From Henriciella sp. (GTDB lineage: Bacteria > Pseudomonadota > Alphaproteobacteria > Caulobacterales > Hyphomonadaceae): 64,000 bases of DNA. The notes under the pieces were generated by a model that was not told the origin of the DNA, ran no database searches, and worked only from the letters and a program-made list of their open reading frames with translations. The stretch lies in the NCBI GenBank assembly GCA_012960415.1, contig DUBH01000021.1, positions 62,001-126,000 on the forward strand. Reading direction: 5' to 3'. Positions within the stretch are counted from its first letter, which is position 1. Each line of letters starts with the position of its first letter. Positions 17,762 to 26,200 of the stretch are shown here, one piece after another. The translations under genes were made by a program, and so were the position numbers.

Positions 17762-18510
17762 GCGCCAGATTTCGACCCACATACCGGACAGGCTGGGTCG
17801 CGCGGCAAACCAATCTGGCGCGTGACCCCGCCTAAGCCGTCCAGCACGCTGATCTTGCCGATCAGCGGCTGGCCTGACCCGGTGATCAGCTTCAGCGTCT
17901 CAAGTGCCATGTGCGAAGCGACGATGCCAGTCACCGGACCAACGACACCGACATCTTCGCAGGCTTCTGCCTCAGGCGGCGCTTCGGGCACGAAGCACTG
18001 ATAGCAGGGCGTGCCTGCTGCAACGCCAGACGCGAAGACAGACACCTGCCCCGACCAGCGCGTTGCCGCACCAGACACGAGAACGCGTCCGCTCGCATGC
18101 GCGGCGCGGTTCAGTTCGAAACGGGTTTCGAAATTGTCGGTCGCATCAATCACGATGTCGCCTGACAGCTTCTGCGCGATGCCCCAGCGGCGCGGCTGTA
18201 CGCTGACGCGGCAGTCCGCATTGGCTGCCTTCAGCCGCGCGGCGAGGCTTCGTACCTTTGCCTCTCCGATATCGGCTTCGGTGAACTGGACCTGGCGCTG
18301 AAGGTTCGACCGGTCCACCGTATCGGCGTCCCACAGCTCGATCTCACCCACGCCAGCTGCAGCGAGATACATGGCGCAGGGACCGCCAAGCGCGCCTGTC
18401 CCGACGATGGAGACTTTCGCGCTCAGAAGCTTCTGCACACCGGGCCCGCCAATCTCCTTGAGCAGGATATGGCGCTTGTGACGGTCGAGCTGCTGCGGAG
18501 TGAGTGCCAT
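17758..18510 (-). CDS. moeB: MoeB/ThiF-family sulfur-carrier adenylyltransferase
   Basis: E1-like enzyme that adenylates the C-terminus of a ubiquitin-like sulfur carrier (MoaD or ThiS). Seen are the start RHKRHILLKEIGGPGVQKL, the nucleotide-binding loop VSIVGTGALGGPCAMYLAAAG, DTVDRSNLQRQVQF with the key Arg, and the zinc cysteine pairs CYQC and CPVC. The ATG at 18510 gives 250 residues; the frame extends further but without conservation. It cannot be firmly separated from ThiF. It is divergent from the helicase gene with only 41 bases between. Confidence 0.8.
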   Translation of the reverse strand: MALTPQQLDRHKRHILLKEIGGPGVQKLLSAKVSIVGTGALGGPCAMYLAAAGVGEIELWDADTVDRSNLQRQVQFTEADIGEAKVRSLAARLKAANADCRVSVQPRRWGIAQKLSGDIVIDATDNFETRFELNRAAHASGRVLVSGAATRWSGQVSVFASGVAAGTPCYQCFVPEAPPEAEACEDVGVVGPVTGIVASHMALETLKLITGSGQPLIGKISVLDGLGGVTRQIGLPRDPACPVCGSKSGA

Positions 18511-18551
18511 GCCCTCGCTTAGCAGGGCGGATGCGTCTAAGGCTACGTGAA

Positions 18552-19901
18552 ATGCAAACGTCTGACACAAATACCCTGCCCGATACGGTCTATGCCGCAC
18601 CCGCCGAATGGGTTGCGAGAGGCGCGGGTGCGCAGGGCAATCTCTTCCTGACGGGCCGGGCAGGCACCGGCAAGACGACCATGCTGCGTCGCTTCCTGGC
18701 GGAGGCTGGCGAGAATACGGTCGTGCTCGCGCCCACAGGCGTTGCTGCCATGAATGCAGGCGGCCAGACCATCCATTCCTTCTTCAAATTCCCGCCGCGC
18801 CTTATCGAGGAAGCAGACATCAAGCGCCTTCGCGGCGCACGCCTCATCAAGGCGATCGAGACGATGATCATCGATGAGATCTCGATGGTCCGCGCCGACA
18901 TGCTGGACGCAATCGACAAGAGTCTTCAGCTCAACCGCGGCAATAAGCGCCCCTTTGGCGGCGTCCGGATGATCCTGTCAGGTGACCTGCACCAGCTGCC
19001 ACCTGTCGCGCGCGGTGAAGAAGCCGAAATCCTGAATGAGCGCTATGGCGGGCACTATTTCTTCAATGCACCCGGCTTCAAACAGGCCGAGTTTGCGCTG
19101 CTGGCGCTGAAACATGTTTTCCGTCAGGAAGACCCGCGTTTCCTCGCGCTGCTCGGCGCGATGCGGCAGGGGCGGCTCGCGCCAACTGATGAGCGCCTGC
19201 TACAGGGCGCTGTTTCCGGCCGCACGGCCGTCGAAGCCAGCGAAACCCATGTCGTGCTCACGCCGAACAATGCGAACGCCTTCCGCATCAATCAGGCGCG
19301 CCTCGCGGACCTTCCCGGCAAGTCGCATGAGTTCGAGGCCAATGTTCAGGGCCAATTTGACGAGAAATCCTTTCCGACAGAAGCCGATCTCGAGCTCAAG
19401 AAGGGCGCGCGGGTCATGCTCATCAAGAATGACCCTGAAGGACGCTGGGTGAACGGCTCGCTGGCCACGGTCGAGGGCTTCAAGGGCGACAATGTCTGGG
19501 TGGAGCTGGACGGCCACATTCATGAGATCGAACCGGCCGCCTGGGAAAAGTACAAATACACGCTCGATCCGGAGACGAAGAAAGTCTCACGCGAGGTCGT
19601 CGGCACTTTCAAACAGGTGCCCTTGCGGCTCGCCTATGCGGTAACCATCCATAAGGCGCAGGGCCTGACGTTGGACAAGGTGTTCATCGATTTCGACCGG
19701 GGCATGTTCGCTCATGGTCAGGCCTATGTCGCCTTCTCACGCGCGCGTACGCTTGAGGGACTGGAGATATCGCGCACGTTGCGGCCGCGCGACATGGTCA
19801 TCGACCGCAATGCGTTCGCCTTCGGCAAGCTGGAAACGGTTGAGGAGACTGACGCCTATCTTCTGGCAAAATTCGCCAAGGAAGACGGCGTCCTGATTTA
19901 A
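18552..19901 (+). CDS. PIF1/RecD-type superfamily 1B DNA helicase
   Basis: The 449-residue ATPase has Walker A GRAGTGKTTML, Walker B MIIDEISMVRADMLD, an arginine-rich middle and the C-terminal UvrD/RecD-like motifs YAVTIHKAQGLTLDKV and AYVAFSRARTLEGLEI. These place it with PIF1-like 5'-3' helicases. No nuclease or other extra domain is visible. The exact role (replication fork or repair) is unknown. The frame starts at 18504, but the ATG at 18552 precedes the first conserved residues and avoids overlap with the divergent moeB start. Confidence 0.8.
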   Translation: MQTSDTNTLPDTVYAAPAEWVARGAGAQGNLFLTGRAGTGKTTMLRRFLAEAGENTVVLAPTGVAAMNAGGQTIHSFFKFPPRLIEEADIKRLRGARLIKAIETMIIDEISMVRADMLDAIDKSLQLNRGNKRPFGGVRMILSGDLHQLPPVARGEEAEILNERYGGHYFFNAPGFKQAEFALLALKHVFRQEDPRFLALLGAMRQGRLAPTDERLLQGAVSGRTAVEASETHVVLTPNNANAFRINQARLADLPGKSHEFEANVQGQFDEKSFPTEADLELKKGARVMLIKNDPEGRWVNGSLATVEGFKGDNVWVELDGHIHEIEPAAWEKYKYTLDPETKKVSREVVGTFKQVPLRLAYAVTIHKAQGLTLDKVFIDFDRGMFAHGQAYVAFSRARTLEGLEISRTLRPRDMVIDRNAFAFGKLETVEETDAYLLAKFAKEDGVLI

Positions 19902-19910
19902 GGCTGGCGT

Positions 19911-20150
19911 TTAGGCCAGGCGGCGGATCTCATCGCGCAGGCGCTCATCCTTGTCGGTCGCGATCGTCTCAAGCACGCGCACGCGCTCTGTCAGCCGCGC
20001 AATATCCCGGCGCATCGATTCCAGCTCATCCTGGTTGGCAGCGCCATTCTCACGGTCAGCCTTCATCTTGATGTAATTGTTGATCACGCCGGCACCGACG
20101 CAAACGAGCACAATGAAGACGATCATTGTGAAGGGGCTGGTGATTTCCAT
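19911..20150 (-). CDS. PspB-like small membrane protein
   Basis: A 79-residue protein with one N-terminal membrane helix (FTMIVFIVLVCVGAGVI) and a charged coiled coil (RRDIARLTERVRVLETIA). The RVRVLETI segment followed by a charged D-x-x-x-R-D resembles the end of phage-shock protein PspB (RIQALESI), so a PspB-type membrane-stress role is possible. No pspA or pspC is beside it. Direct and inverted repeats sit immediately upstream, so it is probably under a dedicated regulator. Confidence 0.6.
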   Translation of the reverse strand: MEITSPFTMIVFIVLVCVGAGVINNYIKMKADRENGAANQDELESMRRDIARLTERVRVLETIATDKDERLRDEIRRLA

Positions 20151-20164
20151 GAGGCGATCCTTTC

Positions 20165-20204
20165 TTATCGTAATTCGATAATAAGGATTACTCGCTCGTA
20201 ATTC
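20165..20204 (-). promoter_or_regulatory. Repeat-rich operator before PspB-like gene
   Basis: TTATCG-TAATT-CGATAA (20165-20181) is a perfect 6+5+6 inverted repeat. TCGTAATTC occurs at 20168-20176 and again at 20196-20204, 28 bases apart. The cluster is AT-rich against a GC-rich background and lies 15-55 bases before the ATG of the PspB-like gene. This is what a repressor site with two half-turn-related copies looks like. The regulator is unknown. Confidence 0.45.
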
Positions 20205-20245
20205 AAGAAAATTTGGTTGGTCCGCTCCGATTTTCGAACACGTGG

Positions 20246-20701
20246 CTAGCGCCCGGTCGACCCAAAGCCGCCTTCGCCGCGCATTGTCTCAGGCAGGCTG
20301 TCGACCTCTCCCCAGACAAGACGCGTCACCGGCGCCAGCACCATCTGGCCGATCCGCTCACCCCTCGCGATTGTGAAAGTCTCGCTGCCATGATTGATCA
20401 GGATGACTTTCAGCTCACCGCGATAGTCGCTGTCGATCGTGCCGGGGCTGTTGAGACAGGTCAGGCCATGCTTGGCAGCTAACCCTGAGCGCGGGCGCAT
20501 CTGGATCTCATAACCTTCCGGGATCGCCACGCTGATGCCGGTCGGCACCATGGTCCGTTCACCAGGCTTCAGCTCGAATGCGTCGCCTTCATCATAGGCA
20601 GCGCGAACGTCCATGCCCGCAGCACCGTCGGTCTCGTATTTAGGGAATGGCAGGCCCTCAAAATGGGGGAGCGTACGGATGGCGACTTTGATCTCTTGCA
20701 T
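20246..20701 (-). CDS. dut: dUTP diphosphatase
   Basis: Hydrolyses dUTP to dUMP, keeping uracil out of DNA and supplying dTMP synthesis. All five trimeric dUTPase motifs are visible: [50 protein letters not shown] and the C-terminal arm [11 protein letters not shown]. The ATG at 20701 gives 151 residues, the family norm; the open frame reaches a TTG at 20737. It belongs to the usual alphaproteobacterial ubiE-ubiB-coaBC-dut set, with small genes interspersed. Confidence 0.94.
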   Translation of the reverse strand: MQEIKVAIRTLPHFEGLPFPKYETDGAAGMDVRAAYDEGDAFELKPGERTMVPTGISVAIPEGYEIQMRPRSGLAAKHGLTCLNSPGTIDSDYRGELKVILINHGSETFTIARGERIGQMVLAPVTRLVWGEVDSLPETMRGEGGFGSTGR

Positions 20702-20748
20702 GAGAGGCAGAGCGACGGAGTCGCCCGCAAGAGTCAACTTGAAAAGGT

Positions 20749-20940
20749 CTAGATGACGTAAGCTGGAACGTCTTCGACAAAAGAGACGGCCGGCTGCACC
20801 GATCCGTTGGTCTGCTGAAGCTCAGCCGCCGGCGCCGTCTCCTGCGCCTTGGCCTCGCTCTCGGCATGCGCATTCGCAAAGATGGACAGCCCTGCAAGCA
20901 GGACGACGATCAAAGTGAAATAGCCGATAATGAGCTTCAT
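20749..20940 (-). CDS. Small secreted protein of unknown function
   Basis: A 63-residue product with a signal-peptide-like N-terminus ([20 protein letters not shown], possible cleavage after AHA) and a short acidic, glutamine-rich mature part ending in [15 protein letters not shown] do not recognise a family. It lies between coaBC and dut on the same strand, separated from coaBC by 189 bases. A 47-base gap separates it from dut. Confidence 0.5.
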   Translation of the reverse strand: MKLIIGYFTLIVVLLAGLSIFANAHAESEAKAQETAPAAELQQTNGSVQPAVSFVEDVPAYVI

Positions 20941-21129
20941 GGTCCTGTCCGGTTTACTTTACGCTTCAGCTTAGTGACGCAATCACCAATAATTTCTTAT
21001 CACGTCGGTTAGCTAACAAGAGTCAATGCATTTCGTTCCGCACGTGCGCAGTTGGCTGAGATTTGATTTCTCTGGTTGAATCAATTGGTCGCTGCGCCGC
21101 GCAATTGTTCATTTCGCAGGCGCAACAAA

Positions 21130-22362
21130 TCATTCAGCGGCGACGCGGGGTTTGCCCTTGCCCGACAATTGATCAGCAATGCGCTCTGCCAGGCGACGCG
21201 CCACAGCGGCCTTGTCCATACGCGGCCAGTTCTCGACGCCGGCATCGGTAACCAGCGCGATCTCATTTTCGGCACCGCCCATCACATCGCCAGATACATC
21301 ATTCGCAACGATCCAGTCGCAGCCCTTCCTGGCACGCTTGCGCAGGGCATTCTCCTCTACCGCATCTGTCTCAGCTGCGAAGCCGACGACGAGTTGCGGG
21401 CGGCCCTTCTCAAGCCGGGAGATGGTGGAGAGGATATCCGGGTTCTCAGACAGGGCGAGCGCGGGTGGGCCCTTGCCCTCATCCTTGAGCTTCAGTTTTC
21501 GGTCTGCCGGGGTGGACGGGCGCCAGTCTGCCACCGCTGCGACCGATACAAACACGTCTGCGGGCAGCGCGGCCTCGCACGCATTCATCATCTCTACGGC
21601 TGTCTCGACGCGGACGAGAGCGACTCCGCGCGGCGCCGCCAGGGCGGCCGGGCCGGACACGAGTGTGACCCGCGCTCCGAGCTCTGCCAGAGCGCCTGCA
21701 ATCTCATAGCCCTGCTTGCCGGAAGAATGATTGGAGAGATAGCGCACAGGGTCCAGAGGCTCACGCGTCGGCCCTGCCGTGAGCAGGACATGCCTGCCCT
21801 CAAGCGGCTTTGGTCCGGACTGACGTGCGAGCGCGCTCTCAACTCGGTCGGCAATCGCCTCGACGTCAGGCAGGCGTCCCGGTCCAAACTCACCGCACGC
21901 CATGGCGCCCGTATCAGGCTCCATCACCTCGACACCGTCACCGCGCAGCGTCTCCACATTGCGCTTCGTTGCGGCATGCTCCCACATGCGGACATTCATG
22001 GCGGGTACCACCAAGACCGGCTTGTCGGTAGCGAGCAGCGTGGTTGAGGCAAGGTCATTCGCATGGCCGTTCGCTGCCTTGGCCAGCAGGTCCGCCGTTG
22101 CGGGGCAGACGACCAGCAGGTCAGCTGAGCGCGACAGCTCGATATGGCCCATCTCTGCCTCATCATCGAGGCTGAAAAGGTCGCTATAGCATTTGTCTCC
22201 GGACAGGGCTGACACAGAGAGCGGGGTCACGAAATTCGCGCCGCCCGACGTCAGGATGCAACGGCTGGAGATGCCGCGCCTGGCCAGCGTGCGGATCAGC
22301 TCCAGCGACTTGTATGCCGCGATGCCGCCGCCAATGATGAGAAGAATACGCTTGCTGCTCAT
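21130..22362 (-). CDS. coaBC: Phosphopantothenoylcysteine decarboxylase/synthetase
   Basis: Bifunctional enzyme of coenzyme A synthesis. The N-terminal CoaC half is a flavoprotein (GGGIAAYKSLELIRTLARRG; MGHIELSRSADLLVVCPATA with the catalytic histidine; PAMNVRMWEH). The C-terminal CoaB half binds nucleotide (LLTAGPTREPLDPVRYLSNH; SSGKQGYEIAGAL; VGFAAETD; DWIVANDVSG). The ATG at 22362 gives 410 residues, the usual length. The open frame begins at 22398 without conserved sequence. Confidence 0.95.
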   Translation of the reverse strand: MSSKRILLIIGGGIAAYKSLELIRTLARRGISSRCILTSGGANFVTPLSVSALSGDKCYSDLFSLDDEAEMGHIELSRSADLLVVCPATADLLAKAANGHANDLASTTLLATDKPVLVVPAMNVRMWEHAATKRNVETLRGDGVEVMEPDTGAMACGEFGPGRLPDVEAIADRVESALARQSGPKPLEGRHVLLTAGPTREPLDPVRYLSNHSSGKQGYEIAGALAELGARVTLVSGPAALAAPRGVALVRVETAVEMMNACEAALPADVFVSVAAVADWRPSTPADRKLKLKDEGKGPPALALSENPDILSTISRLEKGRPQLVVGFAAETDAVEENALRKRARKGCDWIVANDVSGDVMGGAENEIALVTDAGVENWPRMDKAAVARRLAERIADQLSGKGKPRVAAE

Positions 22363-22462
22363 GACAGGGTGTCCGGTTGCCCGGTCTCTCCCTAACACGG
22401 ATTTGGTTTACAAATCGACGGCAAGCCTGCGCGATGCTAGGCCGCCTTTCGATCTGCCTGAC

Positions 22463-23482
22463 CTAGTAGCGCTGCAGCGGTCCGACCGTCACGCGCGGCG
22501 CACCTTGCCCCGTGCTGATCAGGTGATGACGCTGCAGCGCGTCGATGCCCGTATCATAGACCGCCCGCTCAATGGCATTCGCCTCGCAACGGCGCTCTTC
22601 ACGTTGATAGGAAAGCGAGCCGCGATTGGCGTCGCAGGCTGCGTCGGCCGCTCGCGCAATACGCGAATAAAGGATTTCAATGGCCTGCGCGTCATTCACC
22701 GGTGAGAGGTCGCGGTAGCAGACTTCGTAAAGTTTACGCCCGCGGCGATCCTCACCAAGCGGCGTGATTTCCAGTGCGCAATAGCCAGAGGCACGGGCCA
22801 CGACCGGCGTGTAGTCATAGTCATACGCCTCTTCATAGGCATAGCCGCTGCTACGTGCGTCATAGGTGTCATAGGTCGTCTGGCTGGAATAGGTGACCGG
22901 CGCGGCGTAGGTCGTTGGCGCTGAATAAGTGGTGACGCGCGGGGCAGACGAATAAACGGTGCTGCCGCAGCCGGTATAAGTCGTCGAAACGCGCGGCGCG
23001 GTGTAGCCGCACGGACTCACCGGCGTCGTCACATAGGTGCGCGAACCGCTATGAACGCCGACATTCCGCCCATGATGGGTGGGATAATGGGTCTGATAGC
23101 TGGTCGTCGGGCGATAGCCGTGGCCGTAATACCGGTCGGATGTCCACCACTCGAAGCCATAGCTGGTCGCAGCGCGGTCGGCATGGCGCACCGGATGGAC
23201 GCCATGATCGTAATAGCTGCCGGAATGGTGCGCATACCCGCCCGGATGGTGCCCGACCCGCGCGCCGCTCACATGGCCGCTGGCCCCGTGATGGCTGGTC
23301 GGCGAAGGCGGCTGGCCATAGGCTTGGCGCTCAACGCGGATGATCTTGGTCGCAGAGGTAGAGCCGCCGCATGTGTGCGCATAGCTGGCCCCGGTCAATT
23401 CCGAGCAGCCATAGCCCTGCGCGGAGGCTGCCTGCCAAGCAGGAAACAGACAGATTGCGGCGGTCGCGGCAATATACTTCAT
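22463..23482 (-). CDS. Secreted His/Tyr-rich protein with UrcA-like domain
   Basis: A 339-residue exported protein (signal peptide, cleavage near AASA-QGYG). Residues 60-240 are low complexity, rich in His, Tyr, Ser, Thr and Gly (HHGASGH, HHPGGYAHHSG, YSAPTTYAAPVTY). The last 90 residues look like a UrcA-family domain: YEVCYRDLSPVNDAQAIEIL, then RIARAADAACD and C-x-A-x-A-I-x-x-A-V. UrcA proteins are small periplasmic proteins; the added His/Tyr-rich region is unusual. GGAGGG precedes the ATG. A perfect CtrA box lies 38 bases upstream. It interrupts the normal ubiB-coaBC neighbourhood. Confidence 0.7.
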   Translation of the reverse strand: MKYIAATAAICLFPAWQAASAQGYGCSELTGASYAHTCGGSTSATKIIRVERQAYGQPPSPTSHHGASGHVSGARVGHHPGGYAHHSGSYYDHGVHPVRHADRAATSYGFEWWTSDRYYGHGYRPTTSYQTHYPTHHGRNVGVHSGSRTYVTTPVSPCGYTAPRVSTTYTGCGSTVYSSAPRVTTYSAPTTYAAPVTYSSQTTYDTYDARSSGYAYEEAYDYDYTPVVARASGYCALEITPLGEDRRGRKLYEVCYRDLSPVNDAQAIEILYSRIARAADAACDANRGSLSYQREERRCEANAIERAVYDTGIDALQRHHLISTGQGAPRVTVGPLQRY

Positions 23483-23519
23483 GGGGTGGCCCTCCAGGGT
23501 CGTCCGGGCAGTGTTAAGG

Positions 23520-23535
23520 TTAAGTACTCGTTAAC
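23520..23535 (-). promoter_or_regulatory. Perfect CtrA-type box before UrcA-like gene
   Basis: On the reverse strand the sequence reads TTAAC-GAGTAC-TTAAC, an exact match to the full CtrA consensus (TTAA-N7-TTAA). A further TTAAC follows directly on the same strand. The box ends 38 bases before the ATG at 23482 and after the ubiB stop, so it belongs to the UrcA-like gene. Its closeness to the start could mean either activation or repression. CtrA is the cell-cycle master regulator of Caulobacterales. Confidence 0.65.
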
Positions 23536-23573
23536 CTATCACGGCCCCGGCGAGCGCACAGGACATTCTCGCT

Positions 23574-25103
23574 TTACGCGAATTGTGCGAGCGCGAACCC
23601 TGCAATAACGGCCAGCCCGATGAGACCTGCGAGAGGCCAGAAAGATGGCCCCTGCCCGCGCACTGGCGCTTTGCCCCGTGCCCGTTCGGTTTCCAGAAAA
23701 TCTTCAAAGGCATCCATCACGTGCGGCAGCCGTTTCAACCTGTCAGTGACCTCTCGGACCTGGCGCGCCGCAAGCTTTGTCGCCCCGGCGGGCCCGAAAT
23801 TCTGCGCGATCCAGCCCTTCACGATCGGCTCTGCTGCCTTCCAGATATCATGCTTCGGGTCGATGGAGCGCGCGACCCCTTCGACCTGGACCATCGTTTT
23901 CTGAAGCAGGACAAGCTCAGGCCGCAGCCGCATGCCGAAGGTACGCGTATAGTCCATCAACTGGAGCAGGATGCGTCCCATATAGACATCTTCGGCAGGC
24001 TTGCCGTGGATCGGCTCTCCAATGGAGCGCAGCGCCTGCGCAAATTCACCGACAGACTGGTTCGCCGGCACATAGCCGGCCTCGAAGTGAACCTCGGCGA
24101 CACGCTGATAATCGCGCCGGATGAAGCCCCATAGGATTTCAGCGAGGAAGCGGCGCTCATTGAAGCCGATCCGGCCAATCAGGCCAAAGTCCACCAGACC
24201 GACCTCATTGTCCGGCAGGATCAGGATGTTGCCTTCATGCATGTCCGCGTGAAAAACGCCGTGGCCGATCGCGTGGGAAAGAAAGCCGCGCGTGATCTTG
24301 TTGGCGAGCGCCACCCGCTCAAGGCCCGGCTGCTCCAACGCTTCAGGACGCGTCAGCGGGATCCCCTCGACCCAGTCAATGGTTAGCACGCGCTGGGCGG
24401 TGCGGTCCCAGTCGACAGCAGGCACGCGGAACCAGTCGTCTTTCTCGGAGATCGACCGCATCTGGTCGGCGCCGCCCGCTTCCAGCCGGAAGTCGAGCTC
24501 TTTCTCCATGGAGGTTGCGACCGTTTCGGTGAACTTCACCGGTTCAAGACGGCGGCTCTCGACAGAAGCGCGTTCAACCGTCCTTGCTGCCCGCCGTATG
24601 GCGCGTAGCTCCTGATAGATCAGCTTCTCGACACCTGGCCGCAGGATTTTCACGGCTTTCGGCCCATTGGACGTTTCCAGCCGATGCACCTGCGCCAGTG
24701 ACGCGGCAGCAACTGGCTCGCCGAGGCCTGCGAACAAGCTTTCAGCCTCCTCTTGGCCAAACTCCTCAGCCAGGATGCGCCGGGCCTCAGCCATGCTGAA
24801 AGGCTCCAGCTTGTCCTTCAGGCGCGAAAGGTCCTGCGCGGTCTCTGCGCCGAACACATCGGGCCGCGTGGCCAGAAACTGACCGAGCTTGATATAGGCA
24901 GGTCCAAGCTTTTCCAGCGCGGTAGCCAGCCGCTCTCCCGGACGACCTGTGGCCCGCCCGCCAAACAGGCGCAGCACCCGTCCGGCCATGCGCGCCGGAA
25001 GCGGCAGACGCGTCTGATATTCACCGGGCAGGATCACGTCATGGCGCACCAGCGCCGTACCCGCACGCATCAGCCGCCCATAATCAGCAAGCGCTTTCAG
25101 CAA
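23574..25103 (-). CDS. ubiB: Ubiquinone biosynthesis atypical kinase UbiB
   Basis: Membrane-linked ABC1/ADCK-type atypical kinase required for ubiquinone synthesis. Motifs seen are the KxGQ element (PAYIKLGQFLATRPD), the alanine-rich nucleotide loop PVAAASLAQVH, the catalytic region HGVFHADMHEGNIL and GLVDFG. One C-terminal membrane helix (LAGLIGLAVIAGFALAQF) is present. The frame reaches 25163, but GGAGAGG seven bases before TTG 25103 and the family start LLKALADYGRL favour 25103 (509 residues). It is followed by a CtrA box and the UrcA-like gene instead of coaBC directly. Confidence 0.92.
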   Translation of the reverse strand: MLKALADYGRLMRAGTALVRHDVILPGEYQTRLPLPARMAGRVLRLFGGRATGRPGERLATALEKLGPAYIKLGQFLATRPDVFGAETAQDLSRLKDKLEPFSMAEARRILAEEFGQEEAESLFAGLGEPVAAASLAQVHRLETSNGPKAVKILRPGVEKLIYQELRAIRRAARTVERASVESRRLEPVKFTETVATSMEKELDFRLEAGGADQMRSISEKDDWFRVPAVDWDRTAQRVLTIDWVEGIPLTRPEALEQPGLERVALANKITRGFLSHAIGHGVFHADMHEGNILILPDNEVGLVDFGLIGRIGFNERRFLAEILWGFIRRDYQRVAEVHFEAGYVPANQSVGEFAQALRSIGEPIHGKPAEDVYMGRILLQLMDYTRTFGMRLRPELVLLQKTMVQVEGVARSIDPKHDIWKAAEPIVKGWIAQNFGPAGATKLAARQVREVTDRLKRLPHVMDAFEDFLETERARGKAPVRGQGPSFWPLAGLIGLAVIAGFALAQFA

Positions 25104-25174
25104 GGGACCTCTCCAATATTCGGGAACGCTTTCAGTGCACTGGCGTTTTGATCGCCACAACAAGGAGTTGGCAA

Positions 25175-25357
25175 ATGGCTGATAACACGCAATCCAGTAA
25201 TGGTTTTCTCTACTTCCTCGTGGGCGCGCTTCTCGTCGCCGTAATCGGTTTCGGCATCTGGTACTTCGCTGGCCAGCCGAGCGCAGCGGGCGGCGATGCC
25301 GACCTGTCGATCTCGGTCAGTGAGGACGGCATGTCCGTCGATACGCCGGACGAGTAA
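25175..25357 (+). CDS. Small single-pass membrane protein
   Basis: A 60-residue product with a polar start (MADNTQSSNG), one membrane helix (FLYFLVGALLVAVIGFGIWYF) and a short acidic periplasmic or cytoplasmic tail (DLSISVSEDGMSVDTPDE). AAGGAG at 25162-25167 is well placed for the ATG at 25175, which makes it a convincing small gene. It is on the opposite strand between ubiE and ubiB. No function can be given. Confidence 0.65.
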   Translation: MADNTQSSNGFLYFLVGALLVAVIGFGIWYFAGQPSAAGGDADLSISVSEDGMSVDTPDE

Positions 25358-25362
25358 ATCTA

Positions 25363-26151
25363 TCAAACCGCCCATCCATAATGGAGCGCGGCGATACCAC
25401 CTGAGAAATTGGTGACGGACACAGCCGAGAAACCGGCTGTGTCCAGTTCTTTTCTGAATTCTTCCTGCTTTGGAAACCGGCGGATGGACTCGACCAGATA
25501 CTGGTAAGACTTCCGGTCGCTGGCGACGACTTCACCGAGTTTCGGAATGACGCTGAAACTATAGGCGTCATACATCTTCTGCAGCGATGGCGAGGTCATG
25601 TGGCTGAATTCCAGTACGGCGAGACGCCCACCTGGCTTCAGGACGCGGCGAAACTCTGAAAGCGCAGCCGCCCGGTCAGCAACATTCCGGATCCCGAAAG
25701 CGATGGTCAGCGCGTCGAAACTGCGCGCCTCAAACGGTAGGGCCTGCGCATCGCCGCAGACCCAATCGAGACGGTGCTGATACGCCGCCATGTCGCGGCG
25801 CGCGCGGCCAGCATTCAACATGGCCTCATTAATGTCGCAGACGATTGCGCTGGCTTCAGCGCCGCGTTGGCGGCGGCGCCCAGCCTTGTCCGCGCGGTCG
25901 ATAAAGGCCTTTGCAAGATCGCCGGTGCCACCTGCCACATCGAGCAGTTTCTCACCCGGTTGCGGATTCAGCTTGGCAATCGTGTCATGCTTCCAGAGCC
26001 GGTGAACGCCCGCCGACATGAGGTCGTTCATCACGTCATAGCGGCTCGCGACCGACGCAAAGACGCCCTTCACCCGCGAGACTTTCTCCTCGGGCGAGAC
26101 CTCTTCGAAGCCGAAGCTTACCGTCTTGTCTGTCTTCAAATCATCTGTCAT
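25363..26151 (-). CDS. ubiE: Ubiquinone/menaquinone methyltransferase UbiE
   Basis: Class I SAM-dependent C-methyltransferase of the ubiquinone pathway. The protein shows the UbiE start [19 protein letters not shown], then [22 protein letters not shown] motif [26 protein letters not shown], and the family signature [13 protein letters not shown]. The C-terminus includes [14 protein letters not shown]. The ATG at 26151 gives 262 residues; the open frame further upstream runs into mutM on the other strand. It is divergent from mutM with 49 bases between. Confidence 0.95.
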   Translation of the reverse strand: MTDDLKTDKTVSFGFEEVSPEEKVSRVKGVFASVASRYDVMNDLMSAGVHRLWKHDTIAKLNPQPGEKLLDVAGGTGDLAKAFIDRADKAGRRRQRGAEASAIVCDINEAMLNAGRARRDMAAYQHRLDWVCGDAQALPFEARSFDALTIAFGIRNVADRAAALSEFRRVLKPGGRLAVLEFSHMTSPSLQKMYDAYSFSVIPKLGEVVASDRKSYQYLVESIRRFPKQEEFRKELDTAGFSAVSVTNFSGGIAALHYGWAV

Positions 26152-26200
26152 GCGCGGCGACCATAGTGGCAGCATCTCCGAAACGCTATATCGCCATCCC

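Noticed and set aside
21063..21084. AT-rich inverted repeat TTGATT/AATCAA downstream of coaBC
   Set aside because: Weak six-pair stem with a 10-base loop and no T-run on the coaBC strand; not a convincing terminator.
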